Assembly (NCBI GenBank): GCA_028752905.1
Contig: JAQNBH010000002.1
Location: forward strand, 17,084,430 to 17,148,429
Reading direction: 5' to 3'
Source of the DNA: Cladorhizidae sp. MBARI D1340-BT2
Taxonomy: Eukaryota > Porifera > Demospongiae > Poecilosclerida > Cladorhizidae
Length of the DNA stretch: 64,000 bases
Shown here: in pieces, positions 36,601 through 48,600 of the stretch
Layout: the number at the start of each line of letters is the position of its first letter
How positions within the stretch are numbered: position 1 is the stretch's first letter
The notes under the pieces: model-generated
The model's input: only the letters and a program-made list of their open reading frames with translations
Database searches by the model: none
What the model was told of the DNA's origin: nothing
Program-made: the position numbers and the translations under genes

Positions 36601-39600
36601 AGCAACAGAATTTATCTTACTGAATGTGAACCATGACCTCAGTGATAGCAACAGAATTTATCTTACTGAATGTGAACCATGACCTCAGTGATAGCAACAG
36701 AATTTATCTTACTGAATGTGAACCCCATGACCTCAGTGATAGCAACAGAATTTATCTTACTGAATGTGAACCATGACCTCAGTGATAGCAACAGAATTTA
36801 TCTTACTGAATGTGAACCCCATGACCTCAGTGATAGCAACAGAATTTATAAAGTGGTAACCACTTCCACACACACACCAAATACATATGGTATAGTCCTC
36901 CCCCAAAAATGGTCCTGTCCCCCCTGAAGTTAACACCAGTGGCTAGAGGAAGCCTACTACATACAATGTGTTTATTCATTAGGCGCTAAAACTTGATTAC
37001 ATGGTCAAGCGTGCGGCTGGAAAATAATTTTAAGCAATTTTAAGGCAATTCATTTTCCAACTGCGCTTGACCACGAACTCAAGTTTCAGTGCAACAGAAT
37101 TTATCTTACTGAATGTGGACCATGACCTCAGTGATAGCAACAGAATTTATCTTACTGAATGTGGACCATGACCTCAGTGATAGCAACAGAATTTATCTTA
37201 CTGAATGTGAACCATGACCTCAGTGATAGCGACAGAATTTATCTTACTGAATGTGAACCCCATGACCTCAGTGATAGCAACAGAATTTATCTTACTGAAT
37301 GTGAACCCCATGACCTCAGTGATAGCGACAGAATTTATCTTACTGAATGTGAACCATGACCTCAGTGATAGCAACAGAATTTATCTTACTGAATGTGAAC
37401 CCCATGACCTCAGTGATAGCAACAGAATTTATCTTACTGAATGTGAACCATGACCTCAGTGATAGCAACAGAATTTATCTTACTGAATGTGGACCATGAC
37501 CTCAGTGATAGCAACAGAATTTATCTTACTGAATGTGAACCCCATGACCTCAGTGATAGCAACAGAATTTATCTTACTGAATGTGGACCATGACCTCAGT
37601 GATAGCAACAGAATTTATCTTACTGAATGTGAACCATGACCTCAGTGATAGCAACAGAATTTATAAAGTGGTAACCACTTCCACACACACACCAAATACA
37701 TATGGTATAGTCCTCCCCCAAAAATGGTCCTGTCCCCCCTGAAGTTAACACCAGTGGCTAGAGGAAGCCTACTACATACAATGTGTTTATTCATTAGGCG
37801 CTAAAACTTGATTACATGGTCAAGCGTGCGGCTGGAAAATAATTTTAAGGAATTTTAAGGCAATTCATTTTCCAACTGCGCTTGACCACGTACTCAAGTT
37901 TCAGTGCCTAATGAATAAAAACATTGTATGCAGTAGGGCTTCCTAAAGATAGACAGAGAGAAATTACTAGTAGAAATTCCCAGGTAAACGGAATCCTTAG
38001 AATATCATGGCCTGCAATATGCTCATGTGATCTCATGCTTAACCTCACGTTTTTTTAAAAATATATAAAAATGAGCGATGAAATGTCACGAAAACTGAGG
38101 CAAAGCAGAAACAAAACCGTCGTTGTGCTCCGCGGCCTTCTCCTGGTATGTGGTGGCCACGCCTTGGGGCTCTCCCGCTATTGTTCCTCATACATAGCCG
38201 GAGGTTTGACAGTTCCTCGCAGGCTCGTGAATAGAGCAAAGAAAGACTCTCCTGGACCTCTCCCTCTCAATAGCCATTAATAAACATAGAAGCCATTAAT
38301 GGAAAAGCTTAATCTTTGACTGTCGGGAGAGTGTGGCCATCATCAATGAACTCTCAGTTGACATAATAACATTATAATCGCCTTCTCATTCAATAATGAA
38401 CTTCAGATTGCAGTCATTGATGTTTCGACTAGATGCTCTAGCCTTCATCAGGAATAATGAGCCTGCTATATACCAGTAGCTTCATGCACTAGTACACGCG
38501 CCTAGCACATGCACTGGATGTAAAATAATAATAACAATAACAATAACAATAACAATAATAATAGTACTACTTAATAGTACTAATAATAATAATAAAATAA
38601 AAAATATATAAAAAAATATTAAAAAAATAGAATAAATAGAATAAAAAAATAAATAATGATAACAACAACAACAATAATAAGATAAATAGATAAAATAAGA
38701 GTAATTATGGTGGTGGTGGCTTCAAGTTCAGGCTCTTGAGAGTGGCTCCCCAGCAGCCAGGCAAGTCCATTCCACGGTCTCCATTGAACCGCTCATTTCA
38801 ATGCTAGGCTGATATGCAATGCCTCCTTCACTAGCAGTTCCTTCTGTCTTGTGGCCTGGTCCAAGATGGTGGCTTCCTCCCACCAAATAGGATGTCCATT
38901 ATCCCATGCATGCTAAGCAATTGCAGACTTCTCTTTAGCACACTTTTTACAGGCTTCTTGATGTTCCTTCACTCTGGTCTCCAGTCTTCTGATGGTCTCC
39001 CCTATGTAGTATTTCCCACAGCTACAAGGGATGCGGTACACAACACATGAGTGCATATTAGCTGGTAAAAATCACCCTGCTCAGTTGTGTCCTCAGAGTT
39101 CTTCCCGATCTGAAGAAGACTTTGATGTTGAACTTCCTGGGAATCACTATCATAGGATCCTTCTTTTTAGACCACTCATTGCCTGCACTGGTGTACTTAT
39201 CATACTTTCTGCATTTAGATGTATCTGCAGACGAAAGGTCGATGAAGGCTTGCGGATAACCGTTCTCTATAACGACCGTATTCAAATGATGTTCTTCCTT
39301 CCAAAGGTCCTCCTTCTCAGTCACTACTCTTCTGGCTCTATCATACAAGCTCTTCACCACTCCTCTTCCGACATGGATAAGGATAATGTGATATTCAAGG
39401 TACCGGTTGGTGTGCGTGGGTCTTCTGTAAACGGTTGCAGTTAGCCTTCCATCTTCCTTCCTGTGTACATGTAGGTGGCAATCCAGAAAGGGCAATGATC
39501 CGAGATTTGAGTTGTTAGTCCTGCTGTGCAGTAGAGTTGTCAGTGGAGGCACCCTATGCACCAAAGTTGAGTTGTTAGTCCTTGTGTACAGTAGATCTCT

Positions 39601-42600
39601 CAGTTGAGGCACCCTCTGCAACATTTCATTTCACGTGAAACAGTTCTAAGCTAAATATTCAGAAGTTAGTCTCTTTCTTCCCCTCGGTGTGGAGGAGAGG
39701 TCAGCCTCACAGTCCTAACAGAACATGCAGAAGCATCTTCTCTAGTCTCCATTTATGTCAGCTACACTGCATCCTTCCCCTCCTAACTCCAACATACATA
39801 CACACACGTCCGTTCAGTTAATTGCAAGTGTGCTGTGTTGACATTACGAAATCTGTTGTGTTCCCACACCCAATTTCTGGAAAGGAAGTGGCCATGAAAG
39901 ACAGACTATTTACTAGGATGGTCAGCAGACCAACATTCCTGTCAGTTCATTCACAAAACTTTTTCAAAACCACATAACCATCACTCTGTGTGAGGTTACC
40001 ACCTAGCAACACACAGATACCTCAGACACTGGCTGGTCCCTGATACACACTCTGTGTGAGGTGGCACTAGCAACACAAGGAGACCTCAGACACTGGCAGG
40101 TCCCTGATACACCCTTTGTGTGAGGTGGCACAAGCAACACACAGAGACCTCAGTCAATGGCTGGTGCCTGATACACACTCTGTGTGAGGTGGCACTAGCA
40201 ACACACAGAGACCTCAGACACTGGCTGGTCCCTGATACACACTCTGTGTGAGGTGGCACTAGCAACACAAGGAGACCTCAGACACTGGCAGGTCCCTGAT
40301 ACACCCTTTGTGTGAGGTGGCACAAGCAACACACAGAGACCTCAGTCAATGGCTGGTGCCTGATACACACTCTGTGTGAGGTGGCACAAGCAACACACAG
40401 AGACCTCAGGCACTGGCTGGTGCCTGATACACACTCTGTGTGAGGTGGCACTAGCAACACACAGAGACCTCAGTCAATGGCTGGTGCCTGATACACACTC
40501 TGTGTGAGGTGGCACTAGCAACACAAGGAGACCTCAGACACTGGCTGGTTCCTGATACACACTCTGTGTGAGGTGGCACTAGCAACACAAGGAGACCTCA
40601 GTCAATGGCTGGTGCCTGATACACACTCTGTGTGAGGTGGCACTAGCAACACACAGAGACCTCAGACACTGGCTGGTGCCTGATACACACTCTGTGTGAG
40701 GTGGCACTAGCAACACACAGAGACCTCAGACACTGGCTGGTTCCCTGACAAGTCAGAAGATATTGATATTTACAAAAGGAATTTACTACTAAAATTTAAA
40801 AATGAATTTACTACTAAAATTAATTGCATAAAGTGGTCAGTGTATTCTCGGCCCCTCCCACCTCATATTGCTGGATATGGGCTGGCATTTTAGTTGCCTT
40901 GTGTGAATTAAACTTGCTCCTTAGCTGTAGCTGGTGGAATGCACACATGTCTAGGATCATCCCGACCATTCCTGGGACATTCCAGGGTTCCCCGGGTACT
41001 AGGGATTCTCGTGGGTCATCCCTGGTGAAGGTGAATGACTATACAGCATGGGACCTGGGATCAGCACTACGGCTGGAGATGCTCCAAGTCTTGGGACATC
41101 TTGAGATACCATGTATCCAGGATCCATGCATGTCCAGGGCATCGACAAGTCCTCCTCACTAGTGATGGCCGGGAATGACCATGGAATCCTGGGATGACAG
41201 AACCTCTTAGAACTCCAGCTTCTCTATCAAAAGCGATATAGAAGGTGCAGAATTAATGTATAGCATGTATGTGCGAGGCAGCCAGTCATTTCCGTGCACT
41301 GTGCCAAAGTGTGTGAGCGTGTGATTGTACAATTCCTTCTCCGAGCATCGTCACTTTATACACCTTAGTTACTCTCCCTGTTCAGTCGTGAGGTCGGAGG
41401 ACAGGTTACTGCTGAGTCACAAAACATATGTCAAGTAGGCAGAGCTACAATTGCCTGTAATTAGAGGGACGTCATCACTTTACAGACTTAGCCTGGGGGA
41501 TTAATTAAGACAACTAAATGACTTAATTGATGGCTGGAATTCCATAAAGACTTCCCAGGGTGCCTTTTAGCACGTAGAGCTGATGGAGCCAAAAACTGGA
41601 AATATCATGATCGTTTTACCAACGGACAACACGATGACCACACCCTCCTTCACACACGCACAGCATGGGGTCATCAATAAATACATCAAGTATATACACG
41701 CATGGACAGAACAAATTAGGCCATGACCTCTGACCCCCACATACCTGAGTGAAGCAAGCGTGCCAGTCGTCTCCGCTGAGATTGTGCAGATCGTGCGACA
41801 GGAGCGCTCGCTGCAGGTAGGTGATTGAGATCTGCCGCACCGACGCCCGTGAATTGCAACAGAGGTGTGCCATAGCTGTGTGGCAGATAAGATCTTGTCA
41901 TCAACCACACCCACATTTATTAGTATAGCAATATTGAATCTTGTCAAGGTTTTTTTTTTTTGAGAAAATACAAAATGATCAAATTTGAAAATGCCAGCCC
42001 GGGGGTTCAGCAGCATTATAATTTTTTTTTAACTTATGGTTATCACTTTATAGCTCTGTAGATTCTGTAAACCTCGTGGTATGGACTTGATATATAGCTC
42101 AAAAGATAGGTCTCTCTGTGTGCTCTCTTTTTGAAACTAAAAGTTTTTTTTCATAGGTATAACTATAGCCAAGTTACTGGAGCTCAAGTGGAGGGAACCT
42201 CAAAACCTGAATGCCTGATTTTTCCCCATAAATATCTCCAGATTGCGAAGTGCTAGAGAGTTAAAATTAGCACCAATGGCTAGAGGAAGCTCTACTCTAT
42301 ACATGACTGGTTTGATTAGGCGTTAAAATGTAAGTACATGGTCAAGCGTGCGGGTGGAAAATGAATTTCGTTTAATAATCCATATTTTCCACCCGCGCGC
42401 TTGACAGAGTACTACTTATGTTTTAGCGCCTAGTGAAAACACTCATTGTGTAGAGTAGGGCTTCCTCTAGCCACAGTTAGCACTTTGCTATTTATGTGGC
42501 AAATTCAGGCATTCAGTTGAAGTTCCCTCAACTCTAGCTCCAGTAACTTGGTTATGTTATACAGGTCTTGAAAAATATTTTAGTATCAAAAGAGAGCACA

Positions 42601-45600
42601 CAGAGAGACCTATCTTTTGGGCTATATATCAAGTCCATACCATGAAGTTCGCAGAATCTACGGAGCTATAAAGTGGTAACCAGAAAGTAAAACACCCAAA
42701 AAAGTAAAAAAAATGGTGCTGTCCCTCCTTGAGGTGCACACTATAGCTATACTGATGTAACAGTGTCTACAAGTGCTAGCCATACATGGCCAGTACTGCT
42801 GTGAATAATCCCTGCTCTCAACCAGGGACAGTCTAGGAGCCAAGGTGGTGGCCTGCCTAATACTGGCCAGGGCTAAGGGTGTGGTTAGGACCATGGCTAG
42901 GTTATAGCTGGGGCTAGGGTTAGGACAAGGTCTGGGGCTAGGGTTAGGACAAGGTGTATCTGGGGAGTATGACTAGGGTTAGGACTAATGCTAGGAGTAT
43001 GGTTAGGGCTAGGATAGGGCTGGAGTATGGCCAGGGCTAGGAATATGGCCAGGGCTAGGGCTAGAGGTATGGCCAGGGCTAGGGCTAAGGCTAGCTAGGG
43101 TGAGGAACAGCATCACATAGTCTACCATAAAATTAGGACATGTGCTAAAAATTGTAGTATCTTCTGAGCATACACTAGGAAAACTCTTGAACTTTATAGA
43201 GCATCATTATATTAAACCTCACAATGGAATCGAACGTGCAGTAGTTAGCAGTTACAGAGACAAGAGTCCCTGAACCTGAAGCGTCTTCATGTACAGAGAC
43301 TGCACCCACACACTGAGGCACATTCATGTACTGAGACTACACCCTCCATGACACAGGCATATGCGGACGACCACAATTGATTTTGATTTTTGTGAAAACA
43401 CAAAATTTACAAACTCTGAAAATTCAACTTCTTTGTAGTCCAGTACGAGCATACACAGTACTGTACTGGCTATAATCACTACCTTGGCCACACTGTGGCT
43501 AGGGCTTGGGTAATGGTTGGTGCAGTGCTAGGTCTACAGTAGGAGGCCACTCATCAGAACAAGTAGAATGGCTGGTGCAGTGCTAGGTCTACAGTAGGAG
43601 GCCACTCATCAGAACAAGTAGAATGGCTGGTGCAGTGCTAGGTCTACAGTAGGAGGCCACTCATCAGAACAAGTAGAATGGCTGGTGCAGTGCTAGGTCC
43701 ACAGTAGGAGGCCACTCATCAGAACAAGTAGAATGGCTGGTGCAGTGCTAGGTCCACAGTAGGAGGCCACTCATCAGAACAAGTAGAATGGCTGGTGCAG
43801 TGCTAGGTCTACAGTAGGAGGCCACTCATCAGAACAAGTAGAATGGCTGGTGCATTGCTAGGTCTACAGTAGGAGGCCACTCATCAGAACAAGTAGAATG
43901 GCTGGTGCATTGCTAGGTCTACAGTAAGAGGCCACTCATCAGAACAAGTAGAATGGCTGGTGCAGTGCTAGGTCTACAGTAGGAGGCCACTCATCAGAAC
44001 AAGTAGAATGGCTGGTGCAGTGCTAGGTCTACAGTAGGAGGCCACTCATCAGAACAAGTAGAATGGCTTGTGCAGTGCTAGGTCTACAGTAGGAGGCCAC
44101 TCATCAGAACAAGTAGAATGGCTGGTGCAGTGCTAGGTCTACAGTAGGAGGCCACTCATCAGAACAAGTAGAATGGCTGGTGCAGTGCTAGGTCTACAGT
44201 AGGAGGCCACTCATCAGAACAAGTAGAATGGCTGGTGCAGTGCTAGGTCTACAGTAGGAGGCCACTCATCAGAACAAGTAGAATGGCTGGTGCAGTGCTA
44301 GGTCTACAGTAGGAGGCCACTCATCAGAACAAGTAGAATGGCTGGTGCAGTGCTAGGTCTACAGTAGGAGGCCACTCATCAGAACAAGTAGAATGGCTGG
44401 TGCAGTGCTAGGTCTACAGTAGGAGGCCACTCATCAGAACAAGTAGAATGGCTGGTGCAGTGCTAGGTCCACAGTAGGAGGCCACTCATCAGAACAAGTA
44501 GAATGGCTGGTGCAGTGCTAGGTCCACAGTAGGAGGCCACTCATCAGAACAAGTAGAATGGCTGGTGCAGTGCTAGGTCTACAGTAGGAGGCCACTCATC
44601 AGAACAAGTAGAATGGCTGGTGCATTGCTAGGTCTACAGTAGGAGGCCACTCATCAGAACAAGTAGAATGGCTGGTGCATTGCTAGGTCTACAGTAAGAG
44701 GCCACTCATCAGAACAAGTAGAATGGCTGGTGCAGTGCTAGGTCTACAGTAGGAGGCCACTCATCAGAACAAGTAGAATGGCTGGTGCAGTGCTAGGTCT
44801 ACAGTAGGAGGCCACTCATCAGAACAAGTAGAATGGCTGGTGCAGTGCTAGGTCTACAGTAGGAGGCCACTCATCAGAACAAGTAGAATGGCTGGTGCAG
44901 TGCTAGGTCTACAGTAGGAGGCCACTCATCAGAACAAGTAGAATGGCTGGTGCAGTGCTAGGTCTACAGTAGGAGGCCACTCATCAGAACAAGTAGAATG
45001 GCTGGTGCAGTGCTAGGTCTACAGTAGGAGGCCACTCATCAGAACAAGTAGAATGGCTGGTGCAGTGCTAGGTCTACAGTAGGAGGCCACTCATCAGAAC
45101 AAGTAGAATGGCTGGTGCAGTGCTAGGTCTACAGTAGGAGGCCACTCATCGGAACAAGTAGAATGGCTGGTGCAGTGCTAGGTCTACAGTAGGAGGCCAC
45201 TCATCGGAACAAGTAGAATGGCTGGTGCAGTGCCAGGTCTACAGTAGGAGGCCACTCATCAGAACAAGTAGAATGGCTGGTGCAGTGCTAGGTCTACAGT
45301 AGGAGGCCACTCATCAGAACAAGTAGAATGGCTGGTGCAGTGCCAGGTCTACAGTAGGAGGCCACTCATCAGAACAAGTAGAATGGCTGGTGCAGTGCTA
45401 GGTCTACAGTAGGAGGCCACTCATCAGAACAAGTAGAATGGCTGGTGCAGTGCTAGGTCTACAGTAGGAGGCCACTCATCAGAACAAGTAGAATGGCTTG
45501 TGCAGTGCTAGGTCTACAGTAGGAGGCCACTCATCAGAACAAGTAGAATGGCTGGTGCAGTGCTAGGTCTACAGTAGGAGGCCACTCATCAGAACAAGTA

Positions 45601-48600
45601 GAATGGCTGGTGCAGTGCTAGGTCTACAGTAGGAGGCCACTCATCAGAACAAGTAGAATGGCTGGTGCAGTGCTAGGTCTACAGTAGGAGGCCACTCATC
45701 AGAACAAGTAGAATGGCTGGTGCAGTGCCAGGTCTACAGTAGGAGGCCACTCATCAGAACAAGTAGAATGGCTGGTGCAGTGCTAGGTCTACAGTAGGAG
45801 GCCACTCATCAGAACAAGTAGAATGGCTGGTGCAGTGCTAGGTCTACAGTAGGAGGCCACTCATCAGAACAAGTAGAATGGCTGGTGCAGTGCTAGGTCT
45901 ACAGTAGGAGGCCACTCATCAGAACAAGTAGAATGGCTGGTGCAGTGCTAGGTCTACAGTAGGAGGCCACTCATCAGAACAAGTAGAATGGCTGGTGCAG
46001 TGCTAGGTCTACAGTAGCAGGCCACTCACCAGAACAAGTAGAATGGCTGGTGCAGTGCTAGGTCTACAGTAGGAGGCCACTCATCAGAACAAGTAGAATG
46101 GTTGGTGCAGTGCTGGGTCTACAGTAGGAGGCCACTCATCAGAACAAGTAGAATGGCTGGTGCAGTGCTGGGTCTACAGTAGGAGGCCACTCATCAGAAC
46201 AAGTAGAATGGCTGGTGCAGTGCTGGGTCTACAGTAGGAGGCCACTCATCAGAACAAGTAGAATGGCTGGTGCAATGCTAGGTCTACAGTAGGAGGCCAC
46301 TCATCAGAACAAGTAGAATGGCTGGTGCAGTGCTAGTTCTACAGTAGGAGGCCACTCATCAGAACAAGTAGAATGGCTGTTGCAGTGCTAGGTCTACAGT
46401 AGGAGGCCACTCATCAGAACAAGTAGAATGGCTGGTGCAGTGCTAGGTCTACAGTAGGAGGCCACTCATCAGAACAAGTAGAATGGCTGGTGCAGTGCTA
46501 GGTCTACAGTAGGAGGCCACTCATCAGAACAAGTAGAATGGCTGGTGCAGTGCTAGGTCTACAGTAGGAGGCCACTCATCAGAACAAGTAGAATGGCTGG
46601 TGCAGTGCTAGGTCTACAGTAGGAGGCCACTCATCAGAACAAGTAGAATGGCTGGTGCAGTGCTAGGTCTACAGTAGGAGGCCACTCATCAGAACAAGTA
46701 GAATGGCTGGTGCAGTGCTAGGTCTACAGTAGGAGGCCACTCATCAGAACACGTGGGGACATTCACTTACATTCAGGTAAGTGATTGCTGACTTTGCTGT
46801 GGAAGGTCTTCAGCTTGTCCTCGCTCATAAACTCTTGGGACAGTCTTTCCAACAGAGCACTCCACCACTACTCTAGCTGAATCCTCACAATATCACAGAT
46901 CTTGAGCTCAGCTTGATAATGATGACAATACTTTTCTCTTTTGAATAGGTCTAGCCGTGCTCTTGGCTTCGACACGGAGCGAGCAGTTCCCCCAAAACCA
47001 CGCTAGATGAGGATCCACGCCAGGAAAATGGTGTATATTCGTTGCACGCATGCAAAGGAGTTTCCCCAGTGGAGCTTCTTGTAGGGTTCGGTTAAGTGAC
47101 GTTCGGATAAGTGGGCTCCTACTGTACTACAATATCCCTACAGCACTAGGAGATAGTCTATGACCTCACACTTAGGAAGTTAACACAGCTGGGACCACTT
47201 ACTTATCCTAATTACATGTATTCAATAAACACCAATCATAGCCATGCCTAGTAACCAAGGTTACAGGAAGCCACTACAAGCCAGGATGGGTAGAGAGGGT
47301 GTGTGTGATCATAATCAAGTATGCATTGTTGTCATGATGCCAGACAATTTAGAGTGGGGGCTGGCCCTAGAGCAAGGAAGCTGAACAAGGACTGATACAA
47401 CCCTCAGATGTGGGCTGCAAACACCACTGGATACATTGATCATAGCACATCAACACAACATAATATTTACTTCCTGGCTACTAGCATGACGTCCATATCC
47501 CAGTTATTCATTTCCTGTCCAATCTATATTCTATATCCTAATTATTCATTTCCTGGGTTACCATGGAGTTCAATTGGCACTCTACATAAAGGACACTCCC
47601 ATGAATTAAACCTAAGTTACACCTGTAGTTGGAATTTTTAATTTAGCACAGCCAATCAAGATTGGGATCTGTCACAGTAAACCCACACATGATATGTTTA
47701 TTTCCTTGGTCCCCAGAGAGTTCAAATTTCTATTTGTATACTAACACCCAATGTGAAGTCCCACAAGATTTGGGCCTGTCCAAGTATGATGGTAGCTTAC
47801 ATCAGAATTATGATGTCATGGCAGACTTCCCAATTCTCTCACCCCCTGGGCTTGGTACAAACCAGAAGGTGAAAAGTTCTACACTCAAACAATGTGTGTG
47901 TGTGTATGTGTGTGTGTGTGTGGGTGTGTATGCGTGTGTGTAATCTGTATACATTTTTGTGTGTGAGAGTGTTATCTCTGTGCTGGCATGTGTGCGTGAT
48001 GCGTGTATGGAATGGAACTGGAACCAGCTAGTAAATAGGTTCCAAACAAGACACCTGAAGCTAAGAATTAGTGCACACAGATTTGGAAAATCCATATTTG
48101 AACTATTCACTTTCGACACCCTCGACCTTTACACTCAGCTACTCCAGACACACACTTAATGTTTTGTTCTCATGTTTTAAAATATCGTACCTTGCAAAAT
48201 GGGACACCAAGCCATTCGCCACATGAAACCACACCCCTCCAACTGAGGACCATCAGTGCCAACCGTGCCCGCATCGCCACCGAAGTTGCCTCCAACGAGT
48301 CCACCAGGAATGCTAACCTGGCCAAGTTCAATAATGCTGCGAGTCGACACCTTGGCAACGCTGACATTCGCCCCGAGGGCTTCGACGGTCTCCAAATCAA
48401 AAATCTGTCCCACTTTGGAATAGAGCGCGTCCAACAGATCCAGCAGCTGCAGAAGGGACGAAGCATACGTCAAACTACTTCCGTCTCCTGTTACCGAACT
48501 GGCAGGAATTTTTCTAACTCCTCCCTCTTCTCCCTTCTGGGAGCGCTCCCTACGTGTTGGGGAGGTGGTTTTTCCCCGCCTACTCCCGGGAGGTTTGTCG

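Larger units (their letters stand above)
25610..41744 (-). other. 16.1-kb GBF1 intron
   Basis: Contains, in plus coordinates, a 130-bp tandem repeat, a truncated foldback element, a LINE remnant, the large 46/48-bp satellite, a Penelope-like fragment and a 64-bp minisatellite. Stretches 37950-38420, 39650-39995 and 40750-41740 hold no recognisable feature. Confidence 0.8.
41876..48190 (-). other. 6.3-kb GBF1 intron
   Basis: Holds a foldback element, telomere-like repeats, the 55-bp minisatellite and a Tigger-like short element. Stretches 43110-43510 and 47130-48190 have no gene; a (TG)n run lies at 47892-47942. Confidence 0.8.

Noticed and set aside
27295..37908. CRISPR-like array (regular repeats with spacers)
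   Set aside because: Monomers are contiguous with no unique spacers between them, the context is eukaryotic, and the twelve larger inserts are copies of each other.
46770..47040. Transposase coding remnant inside the Tigger-like element
   Set aside because: Minus-strand open pieces (KLKTFHSKVSNHL and similar) did not match any pogo or DDE motif I could recognise.
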